Origin: Rhodoferax aquaticus
GTDB lineage: Bacteria > Pseudomonadota > Gammaproteobacteria > Burkholderiales > Burkholderiaceae_C
NCBI RefSeq assembly: GCF_006974105.1
Contig: NZ_CP036282.1
Location: forward strand, 4,402,001 to 4,466,000
Length of the DNA: 64,000 nt
Direction of reading: 5' to 3'
This document shows positions 34,173-42,850 of the stretch, piece by piece. The number at the start of each line of letters is the position of its first letter. Positions within the stretch are counted from its first letter, which is position 1. A program made the translations under genes and the position numbers. The notes under the pieces are model-generated. The model searched no databases, was not told the DNA's origin, and worked only from the letters and a program-made list of their open reading frames with translations.

Positions 34173-37100
34173 GTCTCCAAACTGCAAATCAGCGTTTCAC
34201 ATTCGAGTATGGCGGCCTCAAATTCAAGAGCACTCATCTCAGCCTCTAAAGGAGCCATGGCCGCGCCCAGGTGCTTGCTATAGCGCTGCTGGACTAAGGC
34301 CATGGTGTGCATGGCCTCCATGTCACTGTCGGCCAATTGAAGGGCTAAGTGTTTCAAGAGTGTCAGTATCTCGGCGCGCTCCGTAGAAGTCAACTCGGCA
34401 AGCGCTGCCGGGGCTTGCGTCGCATCGGTGCCCCAGGCTTGCACCAAGGCCTGCAGGGCAGGTGTCACTTGGGCAATGGCCTCGCATATGCTTTGCACCT
34501 GCTGCACCATGGTGGCCACATCTGATGTGGCGGAGCTTTCTTTCTCCAAGCGGCCTGCAAGGTGGGCCAATCCATCGGCCCCCAAGGTGGCGGCCAAGCC
34601 TTTGAGGGTATGCATGTCGCGCGCCAAGCCCGTGGGGTCGCGCTGTGCAATGTGGGCCTGCAGTTGGGCCGGCACGTTTTGCAAATCAGCCACAAACGTG
34701 GAGAGCATGCGCTGGTACACCTCTTGTTTGCCGCCTAAGCGGCGTAAGGCGGTGACGACATCGACGCCCGCGGCCTGCGCTGTGTCCGCCAAGGACGTGC
34801 TCAGGGCTGGCGTCTGCGCTGCCGTGCTGCGCCCAGTATCAAACCACCCCGCTTGGCGCCTGAGCACTTGCACCAAGTGCTGCAAGTCAAACGGCTTGCC
34901 CACATGGTCGTTCATGCCGGCTGCGAGGCAGGCCTCGCGGTCACTGGCCATGGCGTTGGCGGTCATGGCCACAATAGGCAGCTGGGGCATGCCAAGATGC
35001 TCGCGCACATGGCGGGTAGCCGCAAAGCCATCCATCACCGGCATTTGCAGGTCCATGAGCACCACATCAAAGGGGGGGCTTGCAGCCGCAATGGCCTCCA
35101 CGCCCTCGCGGCCATGGTTGGCGAGTTGCACCCACGCACCTTCGCCTTCCAAGAGTTCCCGGGCGACTTGCTGGTTGTTGAGGTTGTCTTCCACTACGAG
35201 CAGGCGCATATTGAGCAAGCGCTGCCCTTCGGATGGTGCAGAAGGCTCTGTCGCAAGGGCCAATGGTTCGCTGGTCGGCGCAGGGCGTACTTGCTGCAAG
35301 GCCTCCAGCAGCATGTGCGGGGTCACGGGTTTGACCAGGTAGCCGTCTAACAGCGCTTGCTCCTGCCCAGAGCGCTTGGCTAGCATTTCACGGCCTGAGG
35401 CGGTAACCATCACCAACAGAGGCACTGCGCCCGCAGCCCCCAAGGCCCGTATGCGCAGGCTGGTTTGCCAGCCGTCTAGGCCCGGCATGTTCCAGTCTAC
35501 AAACACGGCTTGGTACGACTGCCCGTGGTCCACCGTGCTTTGAATGTGCTCGAGGGCCTGCTCGCCGCTGACAGCAAGGTCCACCTCCCAGCCCAAAGAC
35601 TGGCCCATGGCGCTGAGGAGCGACAAGGCCAAGGGGTTGTCGTCCACCATCAACACGCGCAGCGGGCTGTTAAAGGGCACTGGCACTTCGGCAGTGAGGG
35701 CGGGCGCCTGTGCGATGGGCAAGGTCACGGTGAAGTAAAAACGGCTGCCTTCGCCCAGCGCACTTTGCAGCTCTAACTCGCCGCCCATCATGTTGACAAA
35801 GCGCTGGCTAATGGCAACCCCCAAACCGGTGCCCCCAAAGCGCCGGGTGGTAGACGATTCCGCTTGGGTAAAGCCGCTGAAGATGCGTGCCTGGTTTTCG
35901 GGGGCTATGCCAATGCCGGTGTCTTTAACGCTGAACTGCAGGGTCACTGCGTCAGCGGTACTTTGCGTTTGCACAATCGACAAAACTACCTCGCCACGCT
36001 CAGTGAACTTAATGGCATTGCTACACAAATTGAGCAAGACCTGTTGGATGCGCATGGCGTCACCCACCAAATGGCTGGGCACAGCGGGGTCCAACTGGTA
36101 GAGCATTTCAATGGGCTTGCCGCCCACCGAGGTGGCCAATATGACCGAGAGATCGCGCAACAGTTGGTCGACCCCAAAAGGATGGGGGTCTAGGGTCATC
36201 TTGCCGGCTTCTATCTTGGAAAAATCCAAAATTTCATTGATGAGTCCCAAGAGTGCCCGCGCAGCCCCTTCGCTCTTGGCCGCATAGTCGGCTTGCTTAG
36301 GCGTGAGCTGGGTTTTGCGCAGCAGCGTGAGCATGCCCAAAATGGCGTTCATGGGCGTGCGAATTTCGTGGCTCATATTGGCCAAAAACTGGCTCTTGCT
36401 TTGGGACGCGGATTGGGCCGCATCTGTGGCCTGCTGCAACGCAAGCTGTGTAGCCTTTTGGAGGGACACATCGGTATGGGTGCCCACCATGCGCAGCGGG
36501 GCGCCTTCTGCGTCGCGCCTGACCACAGTGCCACGGTCCAAGATCCATTTGTAGCTGCCGTCTTTGCACAAGACACGGTGCTCATTGGCAAAGCTGGTGG
36601 TCACGCCATCGAGGTTGGCCTGTACGTCGGCAAAGACGCGGGCCGCGTCATCAGGGTGCAGGCGACCGCTCCACTCGGTCAGATCATTACCTATCTCGTC
36701 TTCACTGTGGCCCAGCATCTCTTTCCACGTTTTGGACAGCTGCACGGTACCGGCCTTGAGGTCCCAGTCCCACACGCCGTCACCACTGCCTTCAATGGCA
36801 AAAGCAAAGCGTTCTTGGCTAATACGCAGTTCTTCTTGCGCCGCCACGTTACGGGTGATGTCCGTGCGAATAGAGATGTACTTGTCGATTTGTCCGTCGT
36901 CGCCAATGAAGGGAGCGATAAAGGTGTCTACCCAGTACAAGTGCCCGTCTTTGCTTTTGTTGCAGACCTGGCCGCGCCAAGGGAGCCCGGTCGAAATGGT
37001 GGTCCACATGTCTTTCCAAAACGCGGGAGGGTGCGTACCAGAGTTCACGATGCGGTGGTTCTTGCCAATCAGCTCTTCACGGGTGTAGCCGCTGATGTCG

Positions 37101-38680
37101 CAAAAAGCCTCGTTGGCATCCACAATGGCCCCCGTGGCGTCGGCCACCGACACAATGGCATGCAGGTTGAGCGTGCTCAGCAAGGCATCGTTTTCACGCA
37201 AGGCGGTTTCCAAGCGTGCTTGGATGGAACGCAGTGGCGTAATGTCAATGCCAATTTCCATAAAGCCCACCAAGCGCCCTTGGGCGTCGTGCTGGGGCTG
37301 CAACTCGGTGGCGGTCCAGTACTCGTGCCCGTCTTTGGCCCGGTTCAAGACCTCTACTTTGCAGCTGACGCCTTGGCTAGCCGAACGGGCCAGCGTGGCC
37401 AGAGTCTGCGGGCTGGCTTTGCCACTGCCCACCAGCTCTGCGGGCGTTTTGCCTACAGCTTCCTCCAGGCTATAGCCCGTGACCCGCGTGAACCCGGGGT
37501 TGACCCAGGTGATGCGGCCTTGGGCATCGGCCAAGGTCACCGCATTGCTGGTGTGTTGTACCACCTTGGCCAAGCGCTGCGCTTCTTGCGCCATGCTGTC
37601 GGCCAAGCGCTCGGCGCGCTCGCGCCCCGTAGCCAAGCCGCGCAACAGGAGGGCTAGTAACAAGGACACCATGCTCCCACCGACCAGCGCCAGCCAGGCG
37701 GCACTGGTGTTGACAGTTGCCGCAAACGCCGCCGTGCGGTGAAGCTCCAGCGAGAACTCTCGGCCAGGAAGCTGCAAGGCTTGCCACGTACTTAAAGACG
37801 CCTGCCCGCCAAACCCAGCATTGGTGTCGCTGTGACGGTCATTGGCGTCAAACATTTTGCGACCTAGCGGCTGCCCCAAGGCCGAGTCATACATCTCAAA
37901 GTCCAGCACTCCGGTCACCACATCGGGCAAGTCGCGCAGTAGTTCGGACACGACGATGGGTGCATACAGCAGGCCAACCAACGCGTCACGCCGTTCTTGG
38001 GCCGTTCTCGGATTGCTGCCCTTGGCAAAAATGGGCGTAAACAAGACGACTGCGGCTTGCTTTCGGTCGTCCTGCACTAAGGTCAACGCCCCCGAAACGG
38101 TGGCCTCACCCGTGGCAATTGCGCGCTCCGCCGCAGCCCGACGTTGGGGCTCTGAGCCCAGATCTAGCCCCAACGCGGCTAAGTTGCTGGATAAAGGTTC
38201 GATGTATTTGACAATGTACATATCGTCAAATACAGGCCCGCCTAGGGTTTGCACAGCGAACGCCGGCGCACCGTCAGCGCGCATTTTTTTGACAAAAACG
38301 GGGAGGTCTTCGCGTAAGACCGGTTGCACAAAGCCTATGCCACGCACGCCAGGAAACTCGGCGGGCAAACTGCGCGCGTTCACGTACGCACTAAAGTCGG
38401 CACGCCCCACCTGCTTGCCAACCGCGTACATACCCTTTACACCATTGAGACCATATTGCGGCAGGTAAAACCGCCGCTGTAGCTCGGCTGCAGTGCGCTG
38501 GGCCAAGTAGTCAAAATCTTGCGCAGCCCGCTGCTGGATGCTGCGCTGCATCTCCCAAGCGCCTAAGGCTGAAACGGCAAGACCTGCGGCCAAAACCATT
38601 GCCGGTGCACTGCGGACAGATCGCAAGGAAGGACTCCAAAACGCCATGCACAGCCTTTGCAACGGGGGGGGGAAAATCAT
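34169..38680 (-). CDS. CHASE-PAS hybrid sensor histidine kinase with two receivers and Hpt
   Basis: 1503 residues. Helix near 28-46, periplasmic CHASE domain about 60-290 (GVKGMYAVGKQVGRADF, GIGFVQPV), second helix near 325, three PAS/PAC modules about 365-740, HisKA with [20 protein letters not shown] near 768, HATPase (LCSNAIKFTERGE, DTGIGIAPENQ, FGGTGLGVAI), receiver 1 near 1005-1120 (FVDWNMPGLDGW), receiver 2 near 1156-1270 (LMDLQMPVMDGF) and Hpt with phospho-His in MHTLKGLAATLG near 1354. CHASE senses small extracellular ligands. A full His-Asp-His-Asp relay is encoded in one protein, with the final Asp probably on the overlapping REC-GGDEF protein. The ATG at 38647 is an alternative start. 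Confidence 0.94.
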   Translation of the reverse strand: MIFPPPLQRLCMAFWSPSLRSVRSAPAMVLAAGLAVSALGAWEMQRSIQQRAAQDFDYLAQRTAAELQRRFYLPQYGLNGVKGMYAVGKQVGRADFSAYVNARSLPAEFPGVRGIGFVQPVLREDLPVFVKKMRADGAPAFAVQTLGGPVFDDMYIVKYIEPLSSNLAALGLDLGSEPQRRAAAERAIATGEATVSGALTLVQDDRKQAAVVLFTPIFAKGSNPRTAQERRDALVGLLYAPIVVSELLRDLPDVVTGVLDFEMYDSALGQPLGRKMFDANDRHSDTNAGFGGQASLSTWQALQLPGREFSLELHRTAAFAATVNTSAAWLALVGGSMVSLLLALLLRGLATGRERAERLADSMAQEAQRLAKVVQHTSNAVTLADAQGRITWVNPGFTRVTGYSLEEAVGKTPAELVGSGKASPQTLATLARSASQGVSCKVEVLNRAKDGHEYWTATELQPQHDAQGRLVGFMEIGIDITPLRSIQARLETALRENDALLSTLNLHAIVSVADATGAIVDANEAFCDISGYTREELIGKNHRIVNSGTHPPAFWKDMWTTISTGLPWRGQVCNKSKDGHLYWVDTFIAPFIGDDGQIDKYISIRTDITRNVAAQEELRISQERFAFAIEGSGDGVWDWDLKAGTVQLSKTWKEMLGHSEDEIGNDLTEWSGRLHPDDAARVFADVQANLDGVTTSFANEHRVLCKDGSYKWILDRGTVVRRDAEGAPLRMVGTHTDVSLQKATQLALQQATDAAQSASQSKSQFLANMSHEIRTPMNAILGMLTLLRKTQLTPKQADYAAKSEGAARALLGLINEILDFSKIEAGKMTLDPHPFGVDQLLRDLSVILATSVGGKPIEMLYQLDPAVPSHLVGDAMRIQQVLLNLCSNAIKFTERGEVVLSIVQTQSTADAVTLQFSVKDTGIGIAPENQARIFSGFTQAESSTTRRFGGTGLGVAISQRFVNMMGGELELQSALGEGSRFYFTVTLPIAQAPALTAEVPVPFNSPLRVLMVDDNPLALSLLSAMGQSLGWEVDLAVSGEQALEHIQSTVDHGQSYQAVFVDWNMPGLDGWQTSLRIRALGAAGAVPLLVMVTASGREMLAKRSGQEQALLDGYLVKPVTPHMLLEALQQVRPAPTSEPLALATEPSAPSEGQRLLNMRLLVVEDNLNNQQVARELLEGEGAWVQLANHGREGVEAIAAASPPFDVVLMDLQMPVMDGFAATRHVREHLGMPQLPIVAMTANAMASDREACLAAGMNDHVGKPFDLQHLVQVLRRQAGWFDTGRSTAAQTPALSTSLADTAQAAGVDVVTALRRLGGKQEVYQRMLSTFVADLQNVPAQLQAHIAQRDPTGLARDMHTLKGLAATLGADGLAHLAGRLEKESSATSDVATMVQQVQSICEAIAQVTPALQALVQAWGTDATQAPAALAELTSTERAEILTLLKHLALQLADSDMEAMHTMALVQQRYSKHLGAAMAPLEAEMSALEFEAAILECETLICSLET

Positions 38681-38723
38681 CTTAGCTGAAGTCCCCCAAT
38701 AAAGGCTAGCGGTTTTTTGCGCC

Positions 38724-39680
38724 TTACACCATGGCTGTAGCCACCCCCACGTACAAAGGAATGCCCAACAGAATATTGAACGGAAAGGTTAGCCCCAGTG
38801 ACATGCCAAAGTACAGTGAAGGGTTGGCCTCAGGAATCGCCAAGCGGACCACGGCCGGCACCGCAATGTAAGACGCACTTGCAGCCAACACCATGAGCAA
38901 GGCCACGTTGCCCGCCTCCAAACCCAAGAGTTTGCCCAGCAGCAGCGCCAAGCTCGCGTGTACAAGCGGCGCTAGGATGGCGTAGGCAATGAGCCAAGGA
39001 GATTTGCCTTTGAGCTCACCCATGTTGCGCGCAGCCAAGAGCCCCATGTCCAACAAGAAGAACGCGAGCATGCCTTTGAACAGGTCCACCGAAAACGGCT
39101 TCATGATGGCCTGCCCCGACTCCCCCGTGATGACACCAATGGCCATGGCGCCCAAGAGCAGCAGCTGCGCCCCATCGGTGAGTGACTCGTGCAGGGTCTT
39201 GCCCAAGGTATGCCCCACCGCAGTCGTACCTGCTTTTTGGCGCACGTAGTTAGCCAAGACCACGGCCATGATGATGGCAGGTGACTCCATCAAGGCCATG
39301 GCCGCGGCCATGTGACCACCATACGCCACGCCGTGGTTGTCTAGGTACTGAACGGCGGTGATGAAGGTAACGGCACTCACCGAACCGTAGGTTGCCGCAA
39401 TAGCGGCTGCGTCAAAGCCATTGAGAAAGCGGCGCAGCAACAGGTAGCCCAGCATGGGCACGATGCACGCCATTAGCAAAGCCGCGCTCAGACTCAAACC
39501 CACTTCCAAAGTAAACCCAGACTTGGCCAAAGCGAACCCGCCCTTGAGGCCCAAGGCCATGAGCAGATACAGCGACAAGAACCGAGAGATGGGTGCGGGG
39601 ATTTCGAGGTTGGATTTCAGCGTACCCGCGAAAATTCCAAACACGAAGAACAGAATGGCGGGGTCGAGAAAGCTTTGCAT
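38724..39680 (-). CDS. SbtA-like sodium-dependent bicarbonate transporter family permease
   Basis: 318 residues, about 10 membrane helices, of the SbtA/DUF897 family: FLDPAILFFVFGIFAGTLKS, LEIPAPISRFLSLYLLMALGLKGG, SVSAVTFITAVQYL and HASLALLLGKLLGLEAGNV with GLTFPFNILLGIPLY are typical. Cyanobacterial SbtA imports bicarbonate with sodium and is controlled by the PII-like SbtB; no SbtB-like gene is here. A 56-residue membrane protein is encoded 25 bases upstream on the same strand. Substrate in this organism may be bicarbonate or another small anion. Confidence 0.85.
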   Translation of the reverse strand: MQSFLDPAILFFVFGIFAGTLKSNLEIPAPISRFLSLYLLMALGLKGGFALAKSGFTLEVGLSLSAALLMACIVPMLGYLLLRRFLNGFDAAAIAATYGSVSAVTFITAVQYLDNHGVAYGGHMAAAMALMESPAIIMAVVLANYVRQKAGTTAVGHTLGKTLHESLTDGAQLLLLGAMAIGVITGESGQAIMKPFSVDLFKGMLAFFLLDMGLLAARNMGELKGKSPWLIAYAILAPLVHASLALLLGKLLGLEAGNVALLMVLAASASYIAVPAVVRLAIPEANPSLYFGMSLGLTFPFNILLGIPLYVGVATAMV

Positions 39681-39705
39681 CTAGGCGGCGATGCTACACG
39701 AGAAC

Positions 39706-39876
39706 TCACCAGTACAGCGCTGCGGCCACGGCACTTAGAACGCCGCCGAGCCCAAGGGCACCCAGCATTTTTGCGTCTCTGGCATTGTCAGCGCGCCCTT
39801 CATGCCACGCGCCATACAAAATGGCGAGGCCTAAGCACAAGGCACCTACCCAGAGTTCTGGCGTGCTTGAAAACAT
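39706..39876 (-). CDS. 56-residue two-helix membrane protein upstream of the SbtA-like gene
   Basis: ATG at 39876 on the minus strand is preceded by AGGAGATATTTC (ribosome site, about 7 bases spacing). Product: MFSSTPELWVGALCLGLAIL, then YGAWHEGRADNARDAKMLGA, then LGLGGVLSAVAAALYW. Two hydrophobic segments (about 8-21 and 37-55) surround a polar, charged loop (HEGRADNARDAK). The stop is 25 bases before the SbtA-like start, so the two are probably one operon. I recognise no family. It could be an accessory subunit or regulator of the transporter. Confidence 0.7.
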   Translation of the reverse strand: MFSSTPELWVGALCLGLAILYGAWHEGRADNARDAKMLGALGLGGVLSAVAAALYW

Positions 39877-40146
39877 GAAATATCTCCTGAAAAGACCAAG
39901 CAGCGTGGCTTGGCGAAGGGTCTATGGGATCTGCGCAATGCGGGTTGGAAGATACGGGGCTTGGGGGCCCTTTGCCAGCAGAAAATTACAGAGGGAGATT
40001 CTTCAAAAGCCTACCTTCCTGGTCCCACGTACCGTGAACCGAGGGCTATGCACTGCGCACAGAGACAAGGGTGAACAGACCATGCTTAGCGGGCCATGGT
40101 GCATGGAAATGGGTATGTGCGCACCCGACTGGGCTAGACTGGTGCC

Positions 40147-41193
40147 ATGAACTACCACGCAACCCCCTCTCGTTACGACGCCATGCCCTACCGCGTTTGC
40201 GGCAAAAGTGGGCTCAAGCTACCCGCTGTGTCTCTTGGTCTGTGGCACAACTTTGGCGATGCGACTCCCATGGAGACCCAACGCCAAATGCTGCGTACCG
40301 CGTTTGACTTAGGCATTACCCATTTCGACCTGGCCAACAACTATGGCCCGCCCTATGGCAGCGCAGAAACCAATTTTGGCGAACACTTGCGCCGCGACTT
40401 TAAGCCCTACCGTGACGAACTCATCATTTCTAGCAAGGCGGGTTGGGATATGTGGCCTGGCCCTTATGGCCAAGGTGGAGGCTCGCGCAAGTATGTGCTG
40501 GCCAGCCTAGACCAAAGCCTCAAGCGCATGGGCCTGGACTATGTGGACATTTTTTACTCGCACCGTTTTGACCCCGACACGCCACTCGAAGAAACCATGG
40601 GTGCTTTGGCCACTGCCGTGCAGCAGGGCAAAGCGCTGTACGTAGGCATCAGCAGCTACTCAGGCACCAAAACGCGCGAAGCGGCAGCAATTTTGAAGAG
40701 CATGGGCGTAAAGGCGTTGATCCATCAACCCTCCTACAGTCTGATGAACCGCTGGATTGAGGAAGACTTGCTGGACGCATTGGACGAGACGGGCATGGGC
40801 TGCATTGCGTTTAGCGCACTGGCGCAAGGTCTTTTGACCAATAAGTACCTGAACGGTGTTCCGGCCGATGCGCGCATAAATCGCCCAGGTGGCGGCTCGT
40901 TTACCGCAGACCACTTGAGCGATGCCAACCTCGCCCATGTGCGCGCCTTGAACGAGATTGCCCTCGCGCGCGGCCAAAGCTTGGCGCAAATGGCGACCGC
41001 CTGGGTGCTACGCGATGCGCGCGTCACCAGCGCCTTGATTGGTGCCAGCCGGCCTGAACAAATCACCGAGTTGGCGGGTGCCATGCAGAACTTGGCGTTC
41101 AGCACCGAAGAGTTTGCCGCGATTGACCAACATGCGGTGGATGGCGGCATCAATCTCTGGAAACGCCCCTCAACAGACCAACGCCCCGCGTAA
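40147..41193 (+). CDS. Aldo/keto reductase (YghZ / L-glyceraldehyde-3-phosphate reductase type)
   Basis: NADPH-dependent aldehyde reductase, 348 residues. The sequence follows the YghZ group: MPYRVCGKSGLKLPAVSLGLWHNFGD, FDLANNYGPPYGSAETNFGE with catalytic Asp and Tyr, ISSKAGWDMWPGPYG with Lys, VDIFYSHRFDPDTPLEETM with His, and the C-terminal TSALIGASRPEQITE cofactor loop. E. coli YghZ reduces L-glyceraldehyde 3-phosphate and methylglyoxal. The AraC regulator follows at once, so one transcript is likely. Confidence 0.92.
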   Translation: MNYHATPSRYDAMPYRVCGKSGLKLPAVSLGLWHNFGDATPMETQRQMLRTAFDLGITHFDLANNYGPPYGSAETNFGEHLRRDFKPYRDELIISSKAGWDMWPGPYGQGGGSRKYVLASLDQSLKRMGLDYVDIFYSHRFDPDTPLEETMGALATAVQQGKALYVGISSYSGTKTREAAAILKSMGVKALIHQPSYSLMNRWIEEDLLDALDETGMGCIAFSALAQGLLTNKYLNGVPADARINRPGGGSFTADHLSDANLAHVRALNEIALARGQSLAQMATAWVLRDARVTSALIGASRPEQITELAGAMQNLAFSTEEFAAIDQHAVDGGINLWKRPSTDQRPA

Positions 41194-41886
41194 ATGATGC
41201 AACACCCGCTGACGATGCCTTTGTCATTGCGGACTTACGGGCCGGCGGCGGGTGGGCATGCGCACGATTTTTTTCAAGTGCTACTGGGGGTCAGTGGGAC
41301 CTTGGAGCTGGAACTTGAGGGCAAAGGTCGGCGCATTGGTGCAGGCCAAGGCTGCGTGATTGCGCCCGGCGAAAAGCACGACTTCGAAGCCCAGGGCGGT
41401 GCGCAGTGTGTTGTCTTGGACACACGTTCTGCGGCATGGGAAGGGTGCACCACAAGCCTTGTCAATACGGTTTCTGCAGATGCATTGAGCCGGTACCTGC
41501 ATGTGGCCCTCCAAGAGCCGAATGCCACGCTCCAAAGAGTGGGCCCCGCCCTGCTGCTGGATTGCTGGCGCGCTAGCGTGCAGCCAGCGGCAAAGCGGCA
41601 AGCACGGGCTATTGATTGGCTCACCTTGTCGCAGTGGTGCCAAACCCACTTGCACGGGCCCCTAGAAGTGCATGACTTGGCGACCCAAGTCCATTTAAGT
41701 CCAAGCCAGTTTGCGCAACGCTGCAAAGTAGAAACAGGCCAGAGCCCGATGCAGTGGGTGCGAGCACAACGTTTGGCCCGCGCCCAAGCGCTGAGGGCAA
41801 GCGGTTGGGACTTAAGCCGCAGTGCCGAGCGTTGTGGCTACGCCAGTGCATCGGCACTCGCAGCAGCCTTGCGACAGGCCGCTTAG
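41194..41886 (+). CDS. AraC-family transcriptional regulator
   Basis: 230 residues. N-terminal cupin-like domain (FFQVLLGVSGTLELELEG, GQGCVIAPGEKHDFEAQG) and C-terminal double HTH (LATQVHLSPSQFAQRCKVETG, QSPMQWVRAQRLARAQALR, LSRSAERCGYASASALAAA). It begins right after the aldo/keto reductase stop codon (ATG at 41194 or 41197) and probably autoregulates or controls the neighbouring DMT exporter. Effector unknown. Confidence 0.9.
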   Translation: MMQHPLTMPLSLRTYGPAAGGHAHDFFQVLLGVSGTLELELEGKGRRIGAGQGCVIAPGEKHDFEAQGGAQCVVLDTRSAAWEGCTTSLVNTVSADALSRYLHVALQEPNATLQRVGPALLLDCWRASVQPAAKRQARAIDWLTLSQWCQTHLHGPLEVHDLATQVHLSPSQFAQRCKVETGQSPMQWVRAQRLARAQALRASGWDLSRSAERCGYASASALAAALRQAA

Positions 41887-41989
41887 TTCAGCAGGCACTC
41901 TACGTAGAAGGTTTCTGGCTGGCCTTGGCCGTTGTTTGGCGACAACTGGCGCGTGTTCAGCGTCTGACGGCTGGGTACAGTTGGTACCT

Positions 41990-42826
41990 ATGCACGCAAA
42001 CTTTTATGCTTTGGCCGCCATCGTTTTGTGGGGTAGCTTGGCCCCGCTGGGGGTGTCGCTCCAACACATCCCGCCTTTCCTACTGACGGGTTTCGGCCTG
42101 TTGGTCGGGAGTGTGATTGGCCTCCCTCTGTCAGGCTTTAAGCTGGCCGCATGGCGGGTTCCACTGTCGACCCTAGCGCTCGGGGTGTACGGCTTGTTTG
42201 GCTTTCATTTTCTGTTGTTCATTGCGCTGCGGCATGCGCCGCCCGTGCAAGCGAATCTGGTGAACTACCTGTGGCCACTGGGGATGGTGCTATTGGCACC
42301 TTGGTTCTTGCCAGGCGTCAGGCTGCGGCCCACGCATGTATTCGCAGCCCTGTTGGGATTTTCCGGTGCGGCGGTGGCCATTGTGGGTGGTCAAGCGCTC
42401 ACCGGGGGCTTTGCGTGGGGCTATGTACCCGCGCTGGGGTCCGCATTTGTCTGGGCCAGCTATTCCTTGCTGACCCGCCGCGTGGCAGCCTTTCCAAGCG
42501 CGGCCATAGGGTTGTTTGGGCTGGTTGCTGGCTTGTTGGCTCTGCTGTGCCACGTCTTGCTGGAAGCTCCGGTGCACTTGCAGCCCAGAGACTATGCACT
42601 GCTTCTGGTCATGGGTGCGGGGCCTTTGGGTGCTGCGTTTTACCTCTGGGATATGGCGCTTAAGAAAGGCGATGCACGTCAGATTGGCGTGCTGTCGTTT
42701 CTCACGCCGCTGTTGTCCACGCTGGCACTGCTATGGGTACGCGCCGAGCCACCCAGTCCCTCGGTGTTTTTAGCGACGGCGATGATTGTGGGTGCTGCCA
42801 TCTTGGGCGCACGCGCCAAGCCCTAA
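41990..42826 (+). CDS. EamA-family (DMT) transporter
   Basis: About 278 residues in ten hydrophobic segments forming two EamA repeats (NFYALAAIVLWGSLAPLGVS and GYVPALGSAFVWASYSLLTR). The HFLLFIALRHAPPVQANLVNYLWP segment resembles YddG-type aromatic amino acid exporters. Start placed at 41990 (MHANFYALAAIV), as the upstream open frame overlaps the AraC gene and is not hydrophobic. Converges with ptsI. Confidence 0.88.
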   Translation: MHANFYALAAIVLWGSLAPLGVSLQHIPPFLLTGFGLLVGSVIGLPLSGFKLAAWRVPLSTLALGVYGLFGFHFLLFIALRHAPPVQANLVNYLWPLGMVLLAPWFLPGVRLRPTHVFAALLGFSGAAVAIVGGQALTGGFAWGYVPALGSAFVWASYSLLTRRVAAFPSAAIGLFGLVAGLLALLCHVLLEAPVHLQPRDYALLLVMGAGPLGAAFYLWDMALKKGDARQIGVLSFLTPLLSTLALLWVRAEPPSPSVFLATAMIVGAAILGARAKP

Positions 42827-42850
42827 AGCACACTCAGCATGCAGCGTGCA

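Noticed and set aside
36293..37657. 454-codon plus-strand frame opposite the CHASE hybrid kinase
   Set aside because: No recognisable domain, and it lies wholly within PAS and kinase coding sequence of a well-supported gene.
39593..40150. 185-codon plus-strand frame before the aldo/keto reductase
   Set aside because: It runs opposite the SbtA-like and small membrane protein genes and has no family resemblance; the 270 bases from 39877 to 40146 show no convincing gene.
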